From Phycisphaeraceae bacterium D3-23 (GTDB taxonomy: Bacteria > Planctomycetota > Phycisphaerae > Phycisphaerales > Phycisphaeraceae), in contig CP114179.1 of the NCBI GenBank assembly GCA_039555135.1, positions 2,108,001-2,172,000 of the forward strand: 64,000 bases of DNA, written 5' to 3'. This document shows, piece after piece, positions 28,297-37,373 of the stretch. The translations under genes and the position numbers were made by a program. The first letter of the stretch is position 1; each line of letters starts with the position of its first letter. The notes under the pieces were generated by a model. That model had not been told where the DNA came from. It searched no databases and saw only the letters and a list, made by a program, of their open reading frames with translations.

Positions 28297-29364
28297 TTAG
28301 TACGTGTTCCGCTTTCTGCGTGAGACCTGTGCAAGATCGGTCGCGGCAAGTCTTTCAATGATGCGCGGCCCGGCGTCGCCTTTGCCGTATGGGTGACGCA
28401 GCTTGGACGTGTCGAGCTGGAGCGCCTGCTTAAGCGCATCGCGCACCCTGCCCACGCCGTACCCGCACGACACGACGCTGCTCGGCGATTCACGCCCGCC
28501 CTGGCGCGGGCCGATGTTGACACCCGCGGTGCGCAAGGCGGCCGCCTCGATTAGCCCGGCCGAGGAGTTGCCCAGGATCACCCGCGCCCCGGCGAGCAGC
28601 GATAAGAACCGTTCACGCGGGAGGTGCTCGACGGGCTCGATGCCATGGTCGGCGATGGCCTTGCGGATGCCTGGTGCGCCCGGGTCGTGGTTGGGTGCGA
28701 AGACGGTGCGCTCGTGCTTGGCGGTCGCGCGGAGTGTCGCGTCCATCCAGCCCCGTTCCGCCTCGTCCGACGCGCCGATAGGGTGCTGCATGATGAGTAG
28801 TGCCGGCGCGTCCGGGTCAGGCGCGACGTGCTTGAGCGCATCGATCGCTGGCGAGCCGACGTTGTGGATCAGCGCCGGGTTTTCGCCCATGCGGATGAGC
28901 CGGCGTTTACTCTGCGCCGTCGCGGGGAAGTGCAGATGCGCGAGCTTGCTGATCGCGTGCCGCATCGCCTCGTCGGCGACACCCTCGGCCCGGTCCCCGC
29001 CGTGGAGATGAACGAGCACACGCCCGCCGACACTCGCCGCCGTCGCCGCCGCGAGCATCTCGACACGGTCGCCGAGCACAACGACCGCAGCGGGCTCCAG
29101 CGCCGCGAAGACCCGCCCAAACCCCTCGACCCCGCGCGAGAGCGCCTGGACGTCCGCGTCGTAGCCGGTCGCCTCTTTACGCTGCATGCGCACGCGCGCG
29201 TGGATCCGGTGGGTGATGTCTTTCACGCTAGATGTGGTCAGGTGCGTCCCCGTGACGACCAGCCGGGGGTCGATCGCCGGGTGCGCCTGGGCCGCGTCGA
29301 GCACGCTTAGCAGGATGCCATACTCCGCCCGGGTGCCGGTGATGAAGGCGATGCGTTGCGTCAT
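28297..29364 (-). CDS. UDP-N-acetylglucosamine 2-epimerase (hydrolysing), NeuC-like
   Basis: 355 residues. The family start RIAFITGTRAEYGILLSVLDA is diagnostic, with VLGDRVEML, HLHGGDRAEG and GNSSAGLIEAAALRTAGVNIG (substrate and UDP sites). The enzyme converts a UDP-sugar to a free 2-epimerised sugar, here probably for sialic, legionaminic or a related nonulosonic acid. Its ATG overlaps the stop of the cytidylyltransferase gene by 4 bases (ATGA), so the two are coupled. It is the last gene of a leftward operon with NeuA-like and Maf-type genes. The nonulosonate synthase (NeuB type) is not in the window. Confidence 0.9.
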   Translation of the reverse strand: MTQRIAFITGTRAEYGILLSVLDAAQAHPAIDPRLVVTGTHLTTSSVKDITHRIHARVRMQRKEATGYDADVQALSRGVEGFGRVFAALEPAAVVVLGDRVEMLAAATAASVGGRVLVHLHGGDRAEGVADEAMRHAISKLAHLHFPATAQSKRRLIRMGENPALIHNVGSPAIDALKHVAPDPDAPALLIMQHPIGASDEAERGWMDATLRATAKHERTVFAPNHDPGAPGIRKAIADHGIEPVEHLPRERFLSLLAGARVILGNSSAGLIEAAALRTAGVNIGPRQGGRESPSSVVSCGYGVGRVRDALKQALQLDTSKLRHPYGKGDAGPRIIERLAATDLAQVSRRKRNTY

Positions 29365-30107
29365 CCCGCGTTTCGTGTCGTGGATGGCCGGGCGCTCAGG
29401 ATTGCCTCGGCGACATGCAGGTCGATCGCGCGATCGACATCGATGACGTCGCCGGGCTCGGTCGTGACAGCCCGGCGGTCGGTGCCGAGGAAGGCGTGCG
29501 GCTCGCCGGGCTTCGTGTTGAACAAGGCGTCGCGCGTGACGGCGATGATCCCGCCGTCGAGCTCATAGACCGGCGGGAGGTCTTGGCGTCGGTAGATGTG
29601 GTTGTCTTCGTAGGCGAGGAGCGCGCCGTCGTCGCCGAGCTGTTTCATCCAGTACGGGTGGTGCTTGCCGACGGGGCAGACGCTCTGCACGCTGTCCGCG
29701 CCGGTGCGGTGGAGCATCGCGGTCGCGCGGTCGGTGAGGTCGGCGGGCCGGACCGGGATGTTGCCGTAGAGGATGACGATGTGGCGGTGCAGCGAGACGA
29801 TCTGGCTGACCGCGTGGCGTGCTGCGGCGTCGACGGTCGCCGTGTCGCTGGCGAGTTCGTCGGGGCGCATCACGACCTCGACCCCGGCGTAGCGTCGGCC
29901 GACATCGGCGAGCGCCTCGCCATCGGTGGAAAGCACAACACGGTCCACCGACGCGCTGTCGAGCGCGTGTTCGAGGGCCCACGCCAGCATCGGCTTACCC
30001 GCGACATCGAGCGCGTTTTTCTGTGGCAGCCCCTTGCTCCCCGCCCGCGCGAGGACGATCGCCAGGGCGGGCGGCTGTAGGTTTGGGGTGGTCGGGTCGG
30101 GCATCAT
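29361..30107 (-). CDS. Acylneuraminate (nonulosonate) cytidylyltransferase, NeuA-like
   Basis: 248 residues. The nucleotide-binding start ALAIVLARAGSKGLPQKN (family RxGSKGxxxKN) is clear, with VVLSTDGEALADVGRRYAG and ILYGNIPVRPADL. It would activate a nonulosonic acid (sialic, legionaminic or pseudaminic type) as a CMP-sugar in the cytoplasm. A second Met two codons in is also possible as start. Its neighbours are NeuC-like downstream with a 4-base overlap, and upstream a frameshifted large gene and a Maf-type glycosyltransferase gene. The context suggests glycosylation of flagellin or another surface protein. Confidence 0.9.
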   Translation of the reverse strand: MMPDPTTPNLQPPALAIVLARAGSKGLPQKNALDVAGKPMLAWALEHALDSASVDRVVLSTDGEALADVGRRYAGVEVVMRPDELASDTATVDAAARHAVSQIVSLHRHIVILYGNIPVRPADLTDRATAMLHRTGADSVQSVCPVGKHHPYWMKQLGDDGALLAYEDNHIYRRQDLPPVYELDGGIIAVTRDALFNTKPGEPHAFLGTDRRAVTTEPGDVIDVDRAIDLHVAEAILSARPSTTRNAG

Positions 30108-30137
30108 GTTCGTCTTGCTGTGGATGGGTATCGTCGG

Positions 30138-31849
30138 CTACGCGGAGACAAGCGCGGCGCTGTGTTGATGCTGCACGGTCAGCCAGTCTTGGCAGCGTGG
30201 ACAGATCGCTTGTTCGGCAGGATTTTGCCGGGCCCGTGCATCGTTGGCGTGGGGCGCGCTGTGCCAGAGCCCATGCAGCGGCGTCGCCGTGATGTTGCCG
30301 AGCTTGGTCCGTCCCAGCCAGTCCTGCGCGCGCAGAGCGTGACGCCGCCGTCGGAGAGGATCGTCAGCCGCTGCTTTTGCCGTTCGATCGGCGGCGCAAA
30401 GCCCGGCGGGCGCGGGGGCTGCATCGGGACCGGGCCCTGGTCGGCGATGAGGCCTTGCCCCGTCTCGAACCGGTCGATCACCGCCCAGCCCGCGAGCTGG
30501 GTCCAGCGCTCGAAGAAGGTCTCCATATCCGTCAGGTTGTCGGCGACCTTGACCAGCCGGGGCACGACCCAGCCGCGCTGATGCGCGCCGCGGCTGAACC
30601 GGCCGTCGCCGGTCATCAGCGCTTGCAAGTTGTCCATCACCGTCTTGAAACCGTCGCGCCCCATCAGTTGTTCGTAGACCGCGGCCGAGTCGGCGTTGAT
30701 GCGGACGCTCAGCACATCGACAGGCGCATCGCTGAGCTTCGCGATCGTGTCGGCATCGCAGAGCAGATCGGTCTCGATGCCGATGCCGCGTACGCCGGCG
30801 TCGCGTGCGGCGCGCACGATGCCGAGCCAGCTGTCGTGCAGCAATGCATCGCCCAGCCCGCCGAGGAGGATCACGCTGTCGCCCTGCTCACCAATCTGCT
30901 GGACCAGGTCGATCGCCAACGCGGTGCCCATCGGCTCGCGCGGCAGGTCGAGGTGGTACTGCGGGGTGATCGGGCCCGTGGCCGGGCGGTTGGGTGTGAG
31001 CTCGAGGGTCAGGTGTGGGGGCAGGCGATCGAGCTGCGCGGTCGGGTTTTTACGATCGATGGCGAGTGAGCCGGCCGCGAGCGTTTCGGCGTCGGCGTCG
31101 TCAAACTTCGTTCCCAGGCGCTCGGCGATCGCGCGGAGGTGCGCCTGTGACCGCGGCGTGTCATAGATAAACCGGCGATGCCGATCGCGGACCGCTGCGG
31201 GGACGGCGACGCAGACGTCCCGGCTGATCGGGTCGAGCGCGGGCTTCTTGGGGTTGTAGCAAAGCAGCTGCGCAATGGTCGAGCGGTGCTGCGCGAGGTC
31301 GTCGGCCACCATACGGTCAACGACGAGCGCGCCCAGCCCGGGCGGGGCCTGCGAGAAGACCAGTCGAAGCGACTCGGGCGCGGAGCGGTGGACCTTGAGT
31401 TGTTCGCCGGCGAGGGCCGGGTCGAAGCAGCACCAGTCGCCGCGCACGACCACGGCCGCGTCGGCGTGGCACTGGGCCATGAGGCGCGACACCGGCCCGG
31501 CGGGGAGCAGCTCGTCGTAGATGGACATGCCCGCGATGCCGCCGCGCCAGCAGGTGGCCGACCATTGTCGCGCCGCGGCGATGGCGTCGGCGTGTGTCTG
31601 TTCATCGGGCTGGAGCGACCAGGCGATCGTCCGGTGTTTCACGCCCGGCGGGACTTCGCAGGGGAGCGCGGCATCCCCTGCGCCTCCGTCGCGCACGGCG
31701 AGGACGACTTCGTCGATACCCGTGATGCGTGCGGCGCGGTTGACCGTGTGCTGAAGCACACCGCGCCCAGCGAGTGTTTCGTCGAGGCGTGCGGTGTGCC
31801 CCAAGCGGCCTTGGCCCGGGTCGATCAGGATGAGGGCGATGGCTTTCAT
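30138..31849 (-). CDS. NTP-transferase-like / degenerate radical-SAM protein, interrupted by a frameshift
   Basis: The first 505 or so residues run from ATG 31849. The N-terminus (MKAIALILIDPG) resembles a nucleotidyltransferase. The middle (about 285-440) resembles a radical-SAM barrel (LTLELTPNRP, SVILLGGLGDALLHDSW, VRGIGIETDLL) but the three cysteines expected after LELT are missing. After LCA the frame becomes nonsense. Deleting two bases in the CG run at about 30330-30337 restores a sensible end, CAQDWLGRTKLGNIT and CPRCQDWL, with stop at 30138, like a SPASM-type cysteine tail. Either a real frameshift or a sequencing error. It lies between the Maf-type gene and NeuA, 5 bases after the former. 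Confidence 0.7.
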
Positions 31850-31854
31850 CGTGT

Positions 31855-33831
31855 TTACGCGGCGGCGGGCGCGGCCTTGGGCGGCGCGGCTTGTTTGGCG
31901 GACTGGACCGCGTCTTCGAGGCGCTGGCGGGCCTCTTCGAAGATCTCCACGGCCTCGTCGCAGGACTGCTGGATAAAGTCGAGGTTGTCGAGGTCGCGCT
32001 CGATCTGCGCGAGCTGCTGGGTAAAGGCGTCGCCGGCCGCGCGGTGGCTGATCTGCCGGTCGGTGCGTTCCCGGCGGAAGGTGCCGATCGTGTTGACCGA
32101 GCTGACCAGCCGGAACGCGCCGTCGAGCTCGGTCTGGACCCGCTTGGTGTTGCGTGTGACTTTTGCGAAGAGCTTGTCGACGCGCGCGGCGTCGCGCTGG
32201 TCTTTCTTGATGCGTTTGAGCAGCCCGATCGTCTCGGTCGTGACTTTACGCAGCGCGCGGATGTCGCGCAGGTGGTCTGCCATCAGCGCCTTGGTGTGCC
32301 GCAGGCGTTCGAGCTCGAGCACGGCGTCGGCCGTGGGCAGCGTGGGCACCTCGGCGAGCGCGTGCTGCGCGAGCGCGTCGCGCAGTGTCATCTGCTTTGT
32401 GTGCGCCTTGGGCATCCCGCCCTCGGTCGCGTCGATGAGGGTCGTGCCCTGCTGCTCGGCCTCGGCGAAGTCGCGCTCGAACTGGCTGAGGTAGGTCGAC
32501 ATCTGTTCGTCGGTGAAGATCGGTCGGCCGTGGACGTCTTCGGCCCGGCGGAGGTTGCCGCGCATACGGACGATGCGGGTCCACTCCATCGTCTCGATCG
32601 TGTTGAAGGGCCCCAGCTCGCCGGCCCAGACGTTGTGGACCGCGGTGCCCGGGCAGTAGTAGAGCCCATCTGAGAAGCCGAGGTCCTGGCCGATGAAGAT
32701 GATCGGGTCGCAGCCCAGGAGCTGGGCGAGGTAAAACGAGAGGTGCGCGACGGTGGTGCCCGAGCGGATGGGCTCGATGGGTCGGGCGAGGCCGCCGAGG
32801 AGGTTGTCGTTGATCGGGGATTGGCAGACGCGGACGGGCCCGGGGTAGGCGGCGATGATGGCGGGGTTGCACTTGGGCTCGGCGACGAGGGTGACGTCGG
32901 GCAAAGGCGGGAGGCCTTCGTAGAAGCGTGTGCAGATGGCGGAGTAGTCGAGCGCGGTGACGAAGTCGGGCCGGATGCCGCGGTCGAGCATGGGCTTGAG
33001 TGTGGTCTGCACACCGATGACGACGACCTTCTTGCGGAGCGTTTCGTCTTGCAGCACGTCGAGGTTTTTGACGAGCGAGGGGCCCGCGCCGACGCACACG
33101 GCTGGGTGTCCTTGCGCGGCGCCGACGAGGTCCTGCACGGTCGCGCCGGCGGCGTAATGCGGGAGGTTGCAGGCGAGGTTTCGGACGGTGCGCGACGCGT
33201 TGACGAGCGCGGTGGCGACGTTGGTCCGGCAGTAGGCGAGGGTCTGGGTGACGAGTTTGCCAAAGGCGTTGACGGCGTCGGGTTTGCGTTGGCGGGTGAC
33301 GGGGTGGGTGACGAGCTGTGTGCCGAGGGTGAGCGTGCCGGATCGGCTGTCGAGCCGGCGGAGCAGCGCGGCCTTGTCGGTGTCGGGCCCGGCGAGGATG
33401 ACGCTGGGGTGGCCCAGCCAGTCGCTGTAGTCGAGCCGGTCGAGTACGGCGCGGAGCAGCGCGAGGTCGGGTTCGAAGACGATGAGCAGGTCGCGGGGGG
33501 TGAGGGTGATGGGCCCGGCGTGTTGGCCGCCCCGCGCGAGCTGGTCGGCGTGATAGCCCAGCCCGAAGCCGAGGACGGCGACGCAGGCGGTGGTCTGCCG
33601 GTCGATGTCGCCGATGAGCTTGGCGGCTTCTTTCGCCGGGTCGTACCGGCTTGCGAGCGCGAGGGGCTTGCCGTTTTCGGTCAGCGTCGCGGTGAGCGGG
33701 CCTGCTTTGGACGCGGCCCAGCCGAGCGTCGCGGGCTCGGCGTCGGCGATCTGCTGCGCCAGCGCGGGGTCTTCACGCGACAGCGCCGAGAGGTTCCGCA
33801 TCAACGTCGGGCTCGGTGTGGGCGCAGTCAT
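31855..33831 (-). CDS. Maf-type (motility accessory factor / DUF115) glycosyltransferase-like protein
   Basis: 658 residues. The central domain holds HPAVCVGAGPSLVKNLDVL and VVVIGVQTTLKPMLDRGIRPDFVTALDYS, the hallmark GxGPSL and D-x-D-like region of MAF_flag10/DUF115 proteins, followed by IFIGQDLGFSDGLYYCPGT. Such proteins transfer nonulosonic acids to flagellin in several bacteria. The C-terminal ~180 residues are helical and probably coiled-coil. It is the first gene of the leftward operon with the frameshifted gene, NeuA and NeuC, which supplies a donor sugar and supports the transferase role. Start ATG at 33831; an upstream ATG at 33891 precedes non-protein-like sequence. Confidence 0.85.
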   Translation of the reverse strand: MTAPTPSPTLMRNLSALSREDPALAQQIADAEPATLGWAASKAGPLTATLTENGKPLALASRYDPAKEAAKLIGDIDRQTTACVAVLGFGLGYHADQLARGGQHAGPITLTPRDLLIVFEPDLALLRAVLDRLDYSDWLGHPSVILAGPDTDKAALLRRLDSRSGTLTLGTQLVTHPVTRQRKPDAVNAFGKLVTQTLAYCRTNVATALVNASRTVRNLACNLPHYAAGATVQDLVGAAQGHPAVCVGAGPSLVKNLDVLQDETLRKKVVVIGVQTTLKPMLDRGIRPDFVTALDYSAICTRFYEGLPPLPDVTLVAEPKCNPAIIAAYPGPVRVCQSPINDNLLGGLARPIEPIRSGTTVAHLSFYLAQLLGCDPIIFIGQDLGFSDGLYYCPGTAVHNVWAGELGPFNTIETMEWTRIVRMRGNLRRAEDVHGRPIFTDEQMSTYLSQFERDFAEAEQQGTTLIDATEGGMPKAHTKQMTLRDALAQHALAEVPTLPTADAVLELERLRHTKALMADHLRDIRALRKVTTETIGLLKRIKKDQRDAARVDKLFAKVTRNTKRVQTELDGAFRLVSSVNTIGTFRRERTDRQISHRAAGDAFTQQLAQIERDLDNLDFIQQSCDEAVEIFEEARQRLEDAVQSAKQAAPPKAAPAAA

Positions 33832-34130
33832 CGCTGTAAGAGGTATCGGGTGGTGGTCGGGTGGGGCTTGGAAAACGGGGGGATGAACCACGGAGGCACA
33901 GAGGGCGGAGTTTGGAACAGCAGATGGGCGTAGATCAACGCAGATGCCGGAGGTGAAAAATTAGACCGCTTGTTTCTGAGAGACACGATGCAGTTGGGAT
34001 CCAAGATGGAGTTTCCACGGCTCCATCTGCGTTGATCTGCGTCCATCTGCGGTTTCACCTCCCAGCGTTACTCCGATCTCGGTGTCCTCCGTGTCTCTGT
34101 GGTTCAATCATCCCCGGTATCATGTGAACC
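33832..34130. repeat. Intergenic stretch of dispersed-repeat sequence
   Basis: No gene seen. GAACCACGGAGGCACAGAGG near 33882 is mirrored by CCTCCGTGTCTCTGTGGTTC near 34087-34106. Inside, GTAGATCAACGCAGATG near 33930 is mirrored by CATCTGCGTTGATCTGCGTC at 34024-34043. The result is a nested inverted repeat of about 225 bases. Both units resemble very common bacterial intergenic repeat words. The stretch lies between the divergent starts of the Maf-type gene and the gene at 34131, so promoters must be inside or beside it. Confidence 0.65.
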
Positions 34131-34742
34131 ATGCTCAACACGACGCTTGCTTTGGGGAATCTGTTGTTTGAAACGCCTTGGCCGATCGTGGTGGGGCTGG
34201 TGGTGGTGTGGGCGTTGATGCGGCTGGTCGGCGTTCGGCTGACGGGGGAGCGCGAAGCGACGGGTAAACGGCTGCGCTCAGCGTCGTGGTCGTTGCTGGT
34301 GGTCGCGGCGGGGTTGCTGGCGTTGGCATGGTATGTCCAGACCCCGGCCGAGCGCATGACGATGTCAATGCGTCAGTTGCTCGCGGCGGTCGAGCAGGAG
34401 GACTGGGAGACGTTCGACCAGCTCGTGGCCGAGGATGCGACAGCGCGTTACGGCGGGCTCGAGATCCCACGGATGCTGGTGGACAGCCGGCTGCACAAGG
34501 TCAAGGTGGAAGATATCACGCTGCTCTCGCAGGACGTGGTGTACTACCCCAAGCTTGACGAGGGCGTGACGGGGATCCATATCCGCGTGCGGGGCGGGTC
34601 GAATGATGCGACCTTCGACGGGATCATCGGGGTTGATATCTCGGTGTGGGCGATCCACTGGCGGCGGCGGGCCGATGGACAGTGGGAGGCGACGCGGTTC
34701 GAGCACCTGGGCAGCGGGATCGATGAGGTGTTGGGGGAGTAG
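34131..34742 (+). CDS. Two-helix membrane protein with C-terminal NTF2-like domain
   Basis: 203 residues. Two hydrophobic segments (about 17-37 and 54-70) are followed by a soluble part from residue 80: MTMSMRQLLAAVEQEDWETFDQLVAEDATARYGG, helices and an opening typical of SnoaL/NTF2-like folds, and then strands ending WAIHWRRRADGQWEATRFEH. Function unknown; such domains bind small ligands or act as extracytoplasmic modules. It is followed by a convergent secreted protein gene with only 78 bases between. Confidence 0.7.
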   Translation: MLNTTLALGNLLFETPWPIVVGLVVVWALMRLVGVRLTGEREATGKRLRSASWSLLVVAAGLLALAWYVQTPAERMTMSMRQLLAAVEQEDWETFDQLVAEDATARYGGLEIPRMLVDSRLHKVKVEDITLLSQDVVYYPKLDEGVTGIHIRVRGGSNDATFDGIIGVDISVWAIHWRRRADGQWEATRFEHLGSGIDEVLGE

Positions 34743-34762
34743 CGCGGGCTGAACGATCAATA

Positions 34763-34790
34763 CCTGACGCTTCGCGGACTCAGCGTCGGC
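34763..34790. repeat. Dispersed hairpin repeat, copy 1
   Basis: GACGCTTCGCGGACTCAGCG followed by TCGG. The same 24 bases occur in inverse orientation at about 45289-45312. The unit itself can fold (CCGACGCT with AGCGTCGG). It lies between convergent genes. Confidence 0.65.
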
Positions 34791-34820
34791 GTGGGGACTG
34801 GTTGCACATGTTTCCGGGGG

Positions 34821-35816
34821 CTATTCGTCTTCCGCGATGCGGAGGGACTGGCCCTGGCTGGTGGTCGTGGTTTCGCTGGTGAGCGTTTGGCCGTCGGGCC
34901 CGGTGAGGGTGGCGCGGATGACGCGTCGGCTTTGGCCGTGGCTGGCGACGATTTCGTGGCGGGTGAGGTCGAGGATCGTCTCGCCCGCGCTGGTCGATTC
35001 AACCAGTTGCACGGCGACGGGCAGCTCGGCGGGAAGCTCAGAAGTATCGACCTCCAGCTCGCTGCGGGTCTGCGAGGTGACGGTCGCGACGGGGACGCCC
35101 TCGATCTCGCCGACTTCTTGAAAGGTGAAGGTAACGACGCTGGCGATCGTGCCGGGCAGCTCGATCATCTGTGGGACGACGGGGACCTGCGTGGTGTTCG
35201 TGTCGTTGTCGTTCCATGTACCGCCGACGGCGAGCCCGGCGGGGATGCCGGGCAGGGTCGCCATGGCCTCGGCCTGCTGCATGAGTTCGTCGTCGTCGGA
35301 GGCGAGTTCGGCGAGTTCGCCCAATGCATCGCGGATCTGCTGCCCGCCGGTGACGGACTGGATCGAGCCGTCCGGGGCGACGCGGTAGGTGAGCGGGTGG
35401 TCGACCATGGCCTTGATGAGCCGGTCGTAGGCCTCGGCGTCGCCGGTCGGGTTGCGCGAGCTGATGGTGATCGTCTGTGGGCCGTCGGGGCTGGAGTCGG
35501 CTTCGAGGGTGAGGGTGGCCTCGATGAAGTGGGTCTCAAGTTTGCAGATGCTCGTGCCGTCCGGCTCGACGGATTCGACGGTCCAGGTCTGCTCGCCTTC
35601 GGACACGACCGTGGTGGTGAGGGTCTGCGACTCGCCCTGCGCGGTGAGGGTGGTGGCGGAGATTTCCTGCGACCAGGTCATGTACCGTGCGGACTGGCCG
35701 GCGGCCCACTGCGGGCGGAGTGACGGGGCGTCCTGCGCGGCGGCGATCGACGCCGGGGCGAGCGCGAACAGGGCCAGCAGGAACGGGGTCAGCAGGCGCA
35801 GGGTTTTCGTGGGCAT
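34821..35816 (-). CDS. Secreted protein of unknown function
   Basis: 331 residues. Signal peptide 1-27 (MPTKTLRLLTPFLLALFALA, cleavage near AAA-QDA). The mature part is beta-rich and Thr/Glu-rich with no Cys after residue 90, including WAAGQSARYMTWSQEISATT and AGETILDLTRHEIVASHGQS. This pattern (how a treatment changes a scalar with many threonines) is seen in uncharacterised planctomycete periplasmic proteins; no enzyme motif is visible. ATG 35816 has GAGGAGACC seven bases upstream, which decides the start against the earlier in-frame ATG at 35849. Confidence 0.75.
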   Translation of the reverse strand: MPTKTLRLLTPFLLALFALAPASIAAAQDAPSLRPQWAAGQSARYMTWSQEISATTLTAQGESQTLTTTVVSEGEQTWTVESVEPDGTSICKLETHFIEATLTLEADSSPDGPQTITISSRNPTGDAEAYDRLIKAMVDHPLTYRVAPDGSIQSVTGGQQIRDALGELAELASDDDELMQQAEAMATLPGIPAGLAVGGTWNDNDTNTTQVPVVPQMIELPGTIASVVTFTFQEVGEIEGVPVATVTSQTRSELEVDTSELPAELPVAVQLVESTSAGETILDLTRHEIVASHGQSRRVIRATLTGPDGQTLTSETTTTSQGQSLRIAEDE

Positions 35817-35944
35817 GGTGGGGTCTCCTCTCGGGTTTCGGGGCTTCATTGTAGGGGCTCAGGGACGGGTTCCGGGTACTTGAGGTTTGGCGTGCCGGTC
35901 GGTGTTGAACCCGCCGGAACGTCCGCTACACTATGGGGCTCGTT

Positions 35945-36016
35945 GCCGACGTAGCTCAGCGGTAGAGCTAGGGATTCATAAGCCCTCGGTCGCTGGTTCA
36001 AATCCAGCCGTCGGCA
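35945..36016 (+). tRNA. tRNA-Met (anticodon CAT)
   Basis: Cloverleaf seen directly: acceptor GCCGACG with CGTCGGC, D arm GCTC/GAGC, anticodon loop TTCATAA (CAT at 35977-35979), T arm GCTGG/CCAGC with TTCAAAT. The base pair next to the anticodon loop is an A-G mismatch. The CCA end is not encoded. CAT could also be an Ile tRNA with a modified C, but Met is the default. A terminator follows directly. Confidence 0.9.
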
Positions 36017-36020
36017 TTGC

Positions 36021-36057
36021 CCGCCCCGTGTTTTCTTGACTCGGGGCGGTTTTTTTT
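36021..36057 (+). terminator. Intrinsic terminator of tRNA-Met
   Basis: CCGCCCCG (36021-36028) and CGGGGCGG (36042-36049), followed by eight T. Confidence 0.9.
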
Positions 36058-36265
36058 CAGGTCAGGGCCACGTGCGTGGTGCCAGTGCTGAGACGGTGTG
36101 GATTCTCGGACGGCTTGTGCACACGCCGCCCGGACGCGGGATCGTGCTGTAAACTGTTCATGTTACGAGTCGGCGATATCACGCCGTAATGCTTGTTTTT
36201 TCGGCTTTGCCTGACGCGGGATGCTGTGGCCCGGGCGGGTGATTCGTGATTGAAAGGTTGGACGG

Positions 36266-37261
36266 ATGGGTTTGGGATTCACACTGGCACAGGCCGAGGG
36301 CCCCACGGGCGGGTCGGCAGACACGCCGACCGAGGGCTCGGCGGGCGATGCGGCGGGGGCCGGCACCGCGCCGGGCGAGGATGTTGCACCGCTGAACGGT
36401 GGCTCGGTGAAAGATGACACCGCAACCGCGTGGGAGGGGCTGCGCGAGGGCGATTTTTCGGCCGCGATGCCGCTCATCGAGAAGTACCTGGTCCCCGCAG
36501 TGGTGGCGATCCTGGTCCTGATCGTCGCGTACTTCGTGGGCAAGTTCCTGGCCCGGACGCTGAGCTCGCCGATCAAAAAACGCGTCGACGAGGCGCTCGG
36601 GCTCTTTGTTGGCAAGATGATCTTCTGGGCGATCATGGTCTTCGCGCTGCTCGGGGTGCTGGGGCGCTACGGCATCAGCGTCGCCGGGTTCGCCGCCGTT
36701 CTCGCCGCGGCTGGGTTCGCGATCGGCATGGCGTTCCAGGGCACGCTGGGCAACTTCGCGGCCGGGATCATGCTGCTCGTGTTCCGCCCGTTCAAGGTCG
36801 GCGACACGGTCAACGCCGCAGGCATCACCGCCAAGGTCATCGAGATCGATCTCTTCAACACCGTCTTCGACACGCCCGACAACCGGCGGATCATCGTGCC
36901 CAATAGCGCGATCGCGGGCAACACGATCGAGAACGTCACGTTCCACCCCGTCCGCCGATGTGATGTCGTCGTCGGCGCGGACTACGGTGCATCGATCGAC
37001 GCGACCCGCGCCGCGCTGGAGAAGGCCGCGCAGTCCCTGGGTGACATGCTCGTCGAGGGCGAGGGCCGGGGCTACAAGATCGTGCTGGGCGAGCTCGGGG
37101 ATTCGAGCGTGGCTTGGACCGTACGTTTCTGGTGCAAGACGGCCGACTTCTGGGATGTGAAAGAGGCGCTGACCCGTGCCGTGAAGATGCACCTGGACGA
37201 GGCGGGGATCGGCATCCCGTACCCGCAGATGGATGTGCACCTGGTCAAGGACGCGAGCTAA
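36266..37261 (+). CDS. Small-conductance mechanosensitive channel (MscS family)
   Basis: 331 residues. After a Gly/Ala-rich, possibly cleaved N-terminus (1-70) come three transmembrane helices. TM3 is the pore helix with the Ala/Gly pattern (AAVLAAAGFAIGMAFQGTLGNF at about 149-170). The beta domain follows with FRPFKVGDTV and VPNSAI, both diagnostic, then the C-terminal alpha/beta domain. MscS channels open under membrane tension and release solutes on osmotic downshock. The gene for the large channel MscL follows 112 bases later, so both safety valves are encoded together. Confidence 0.94.
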   Translation: MGLGFTLAQAEGPTGGSADTPTEGSAGDAAGAGTAPGEDVAPLNGGSVKDDTATAWEGLREGDFSAAMPLIEKYLVPAVVAILVLIVAYFVGKFLARTLSSPIKKRVDEALGLFVGKMIFWAIMVFALLGVLGRYGISVAGFAAVLAAAGFAIGMAFQGTLGNFAAGIMLLVFRPFKVGDTVNAAGITAKVIEIDLFNTVFDTPDNRRIIVPNSAIAGNTIENVTFHPVRRCDVVVGADYGASIDATRAALEKAAQSLGDMLVEGEGRGYKIVLGELGDSSVAWTVRFWCKTADFWDVKEALTRAVKMHLDEAGIGIPYPQMDVHLVKDAS

Positions 37262-37373
37262 CCAACGTGGGGCCGGTGAGTGTTCTCCGACCCGATTTCA
37301 TTTTCATCGTGTCGCCCCACCGTGGGCCTGCCGAGCAGGCCACGCCCCGGCGACAAACTAAGGAGCCCCAATC

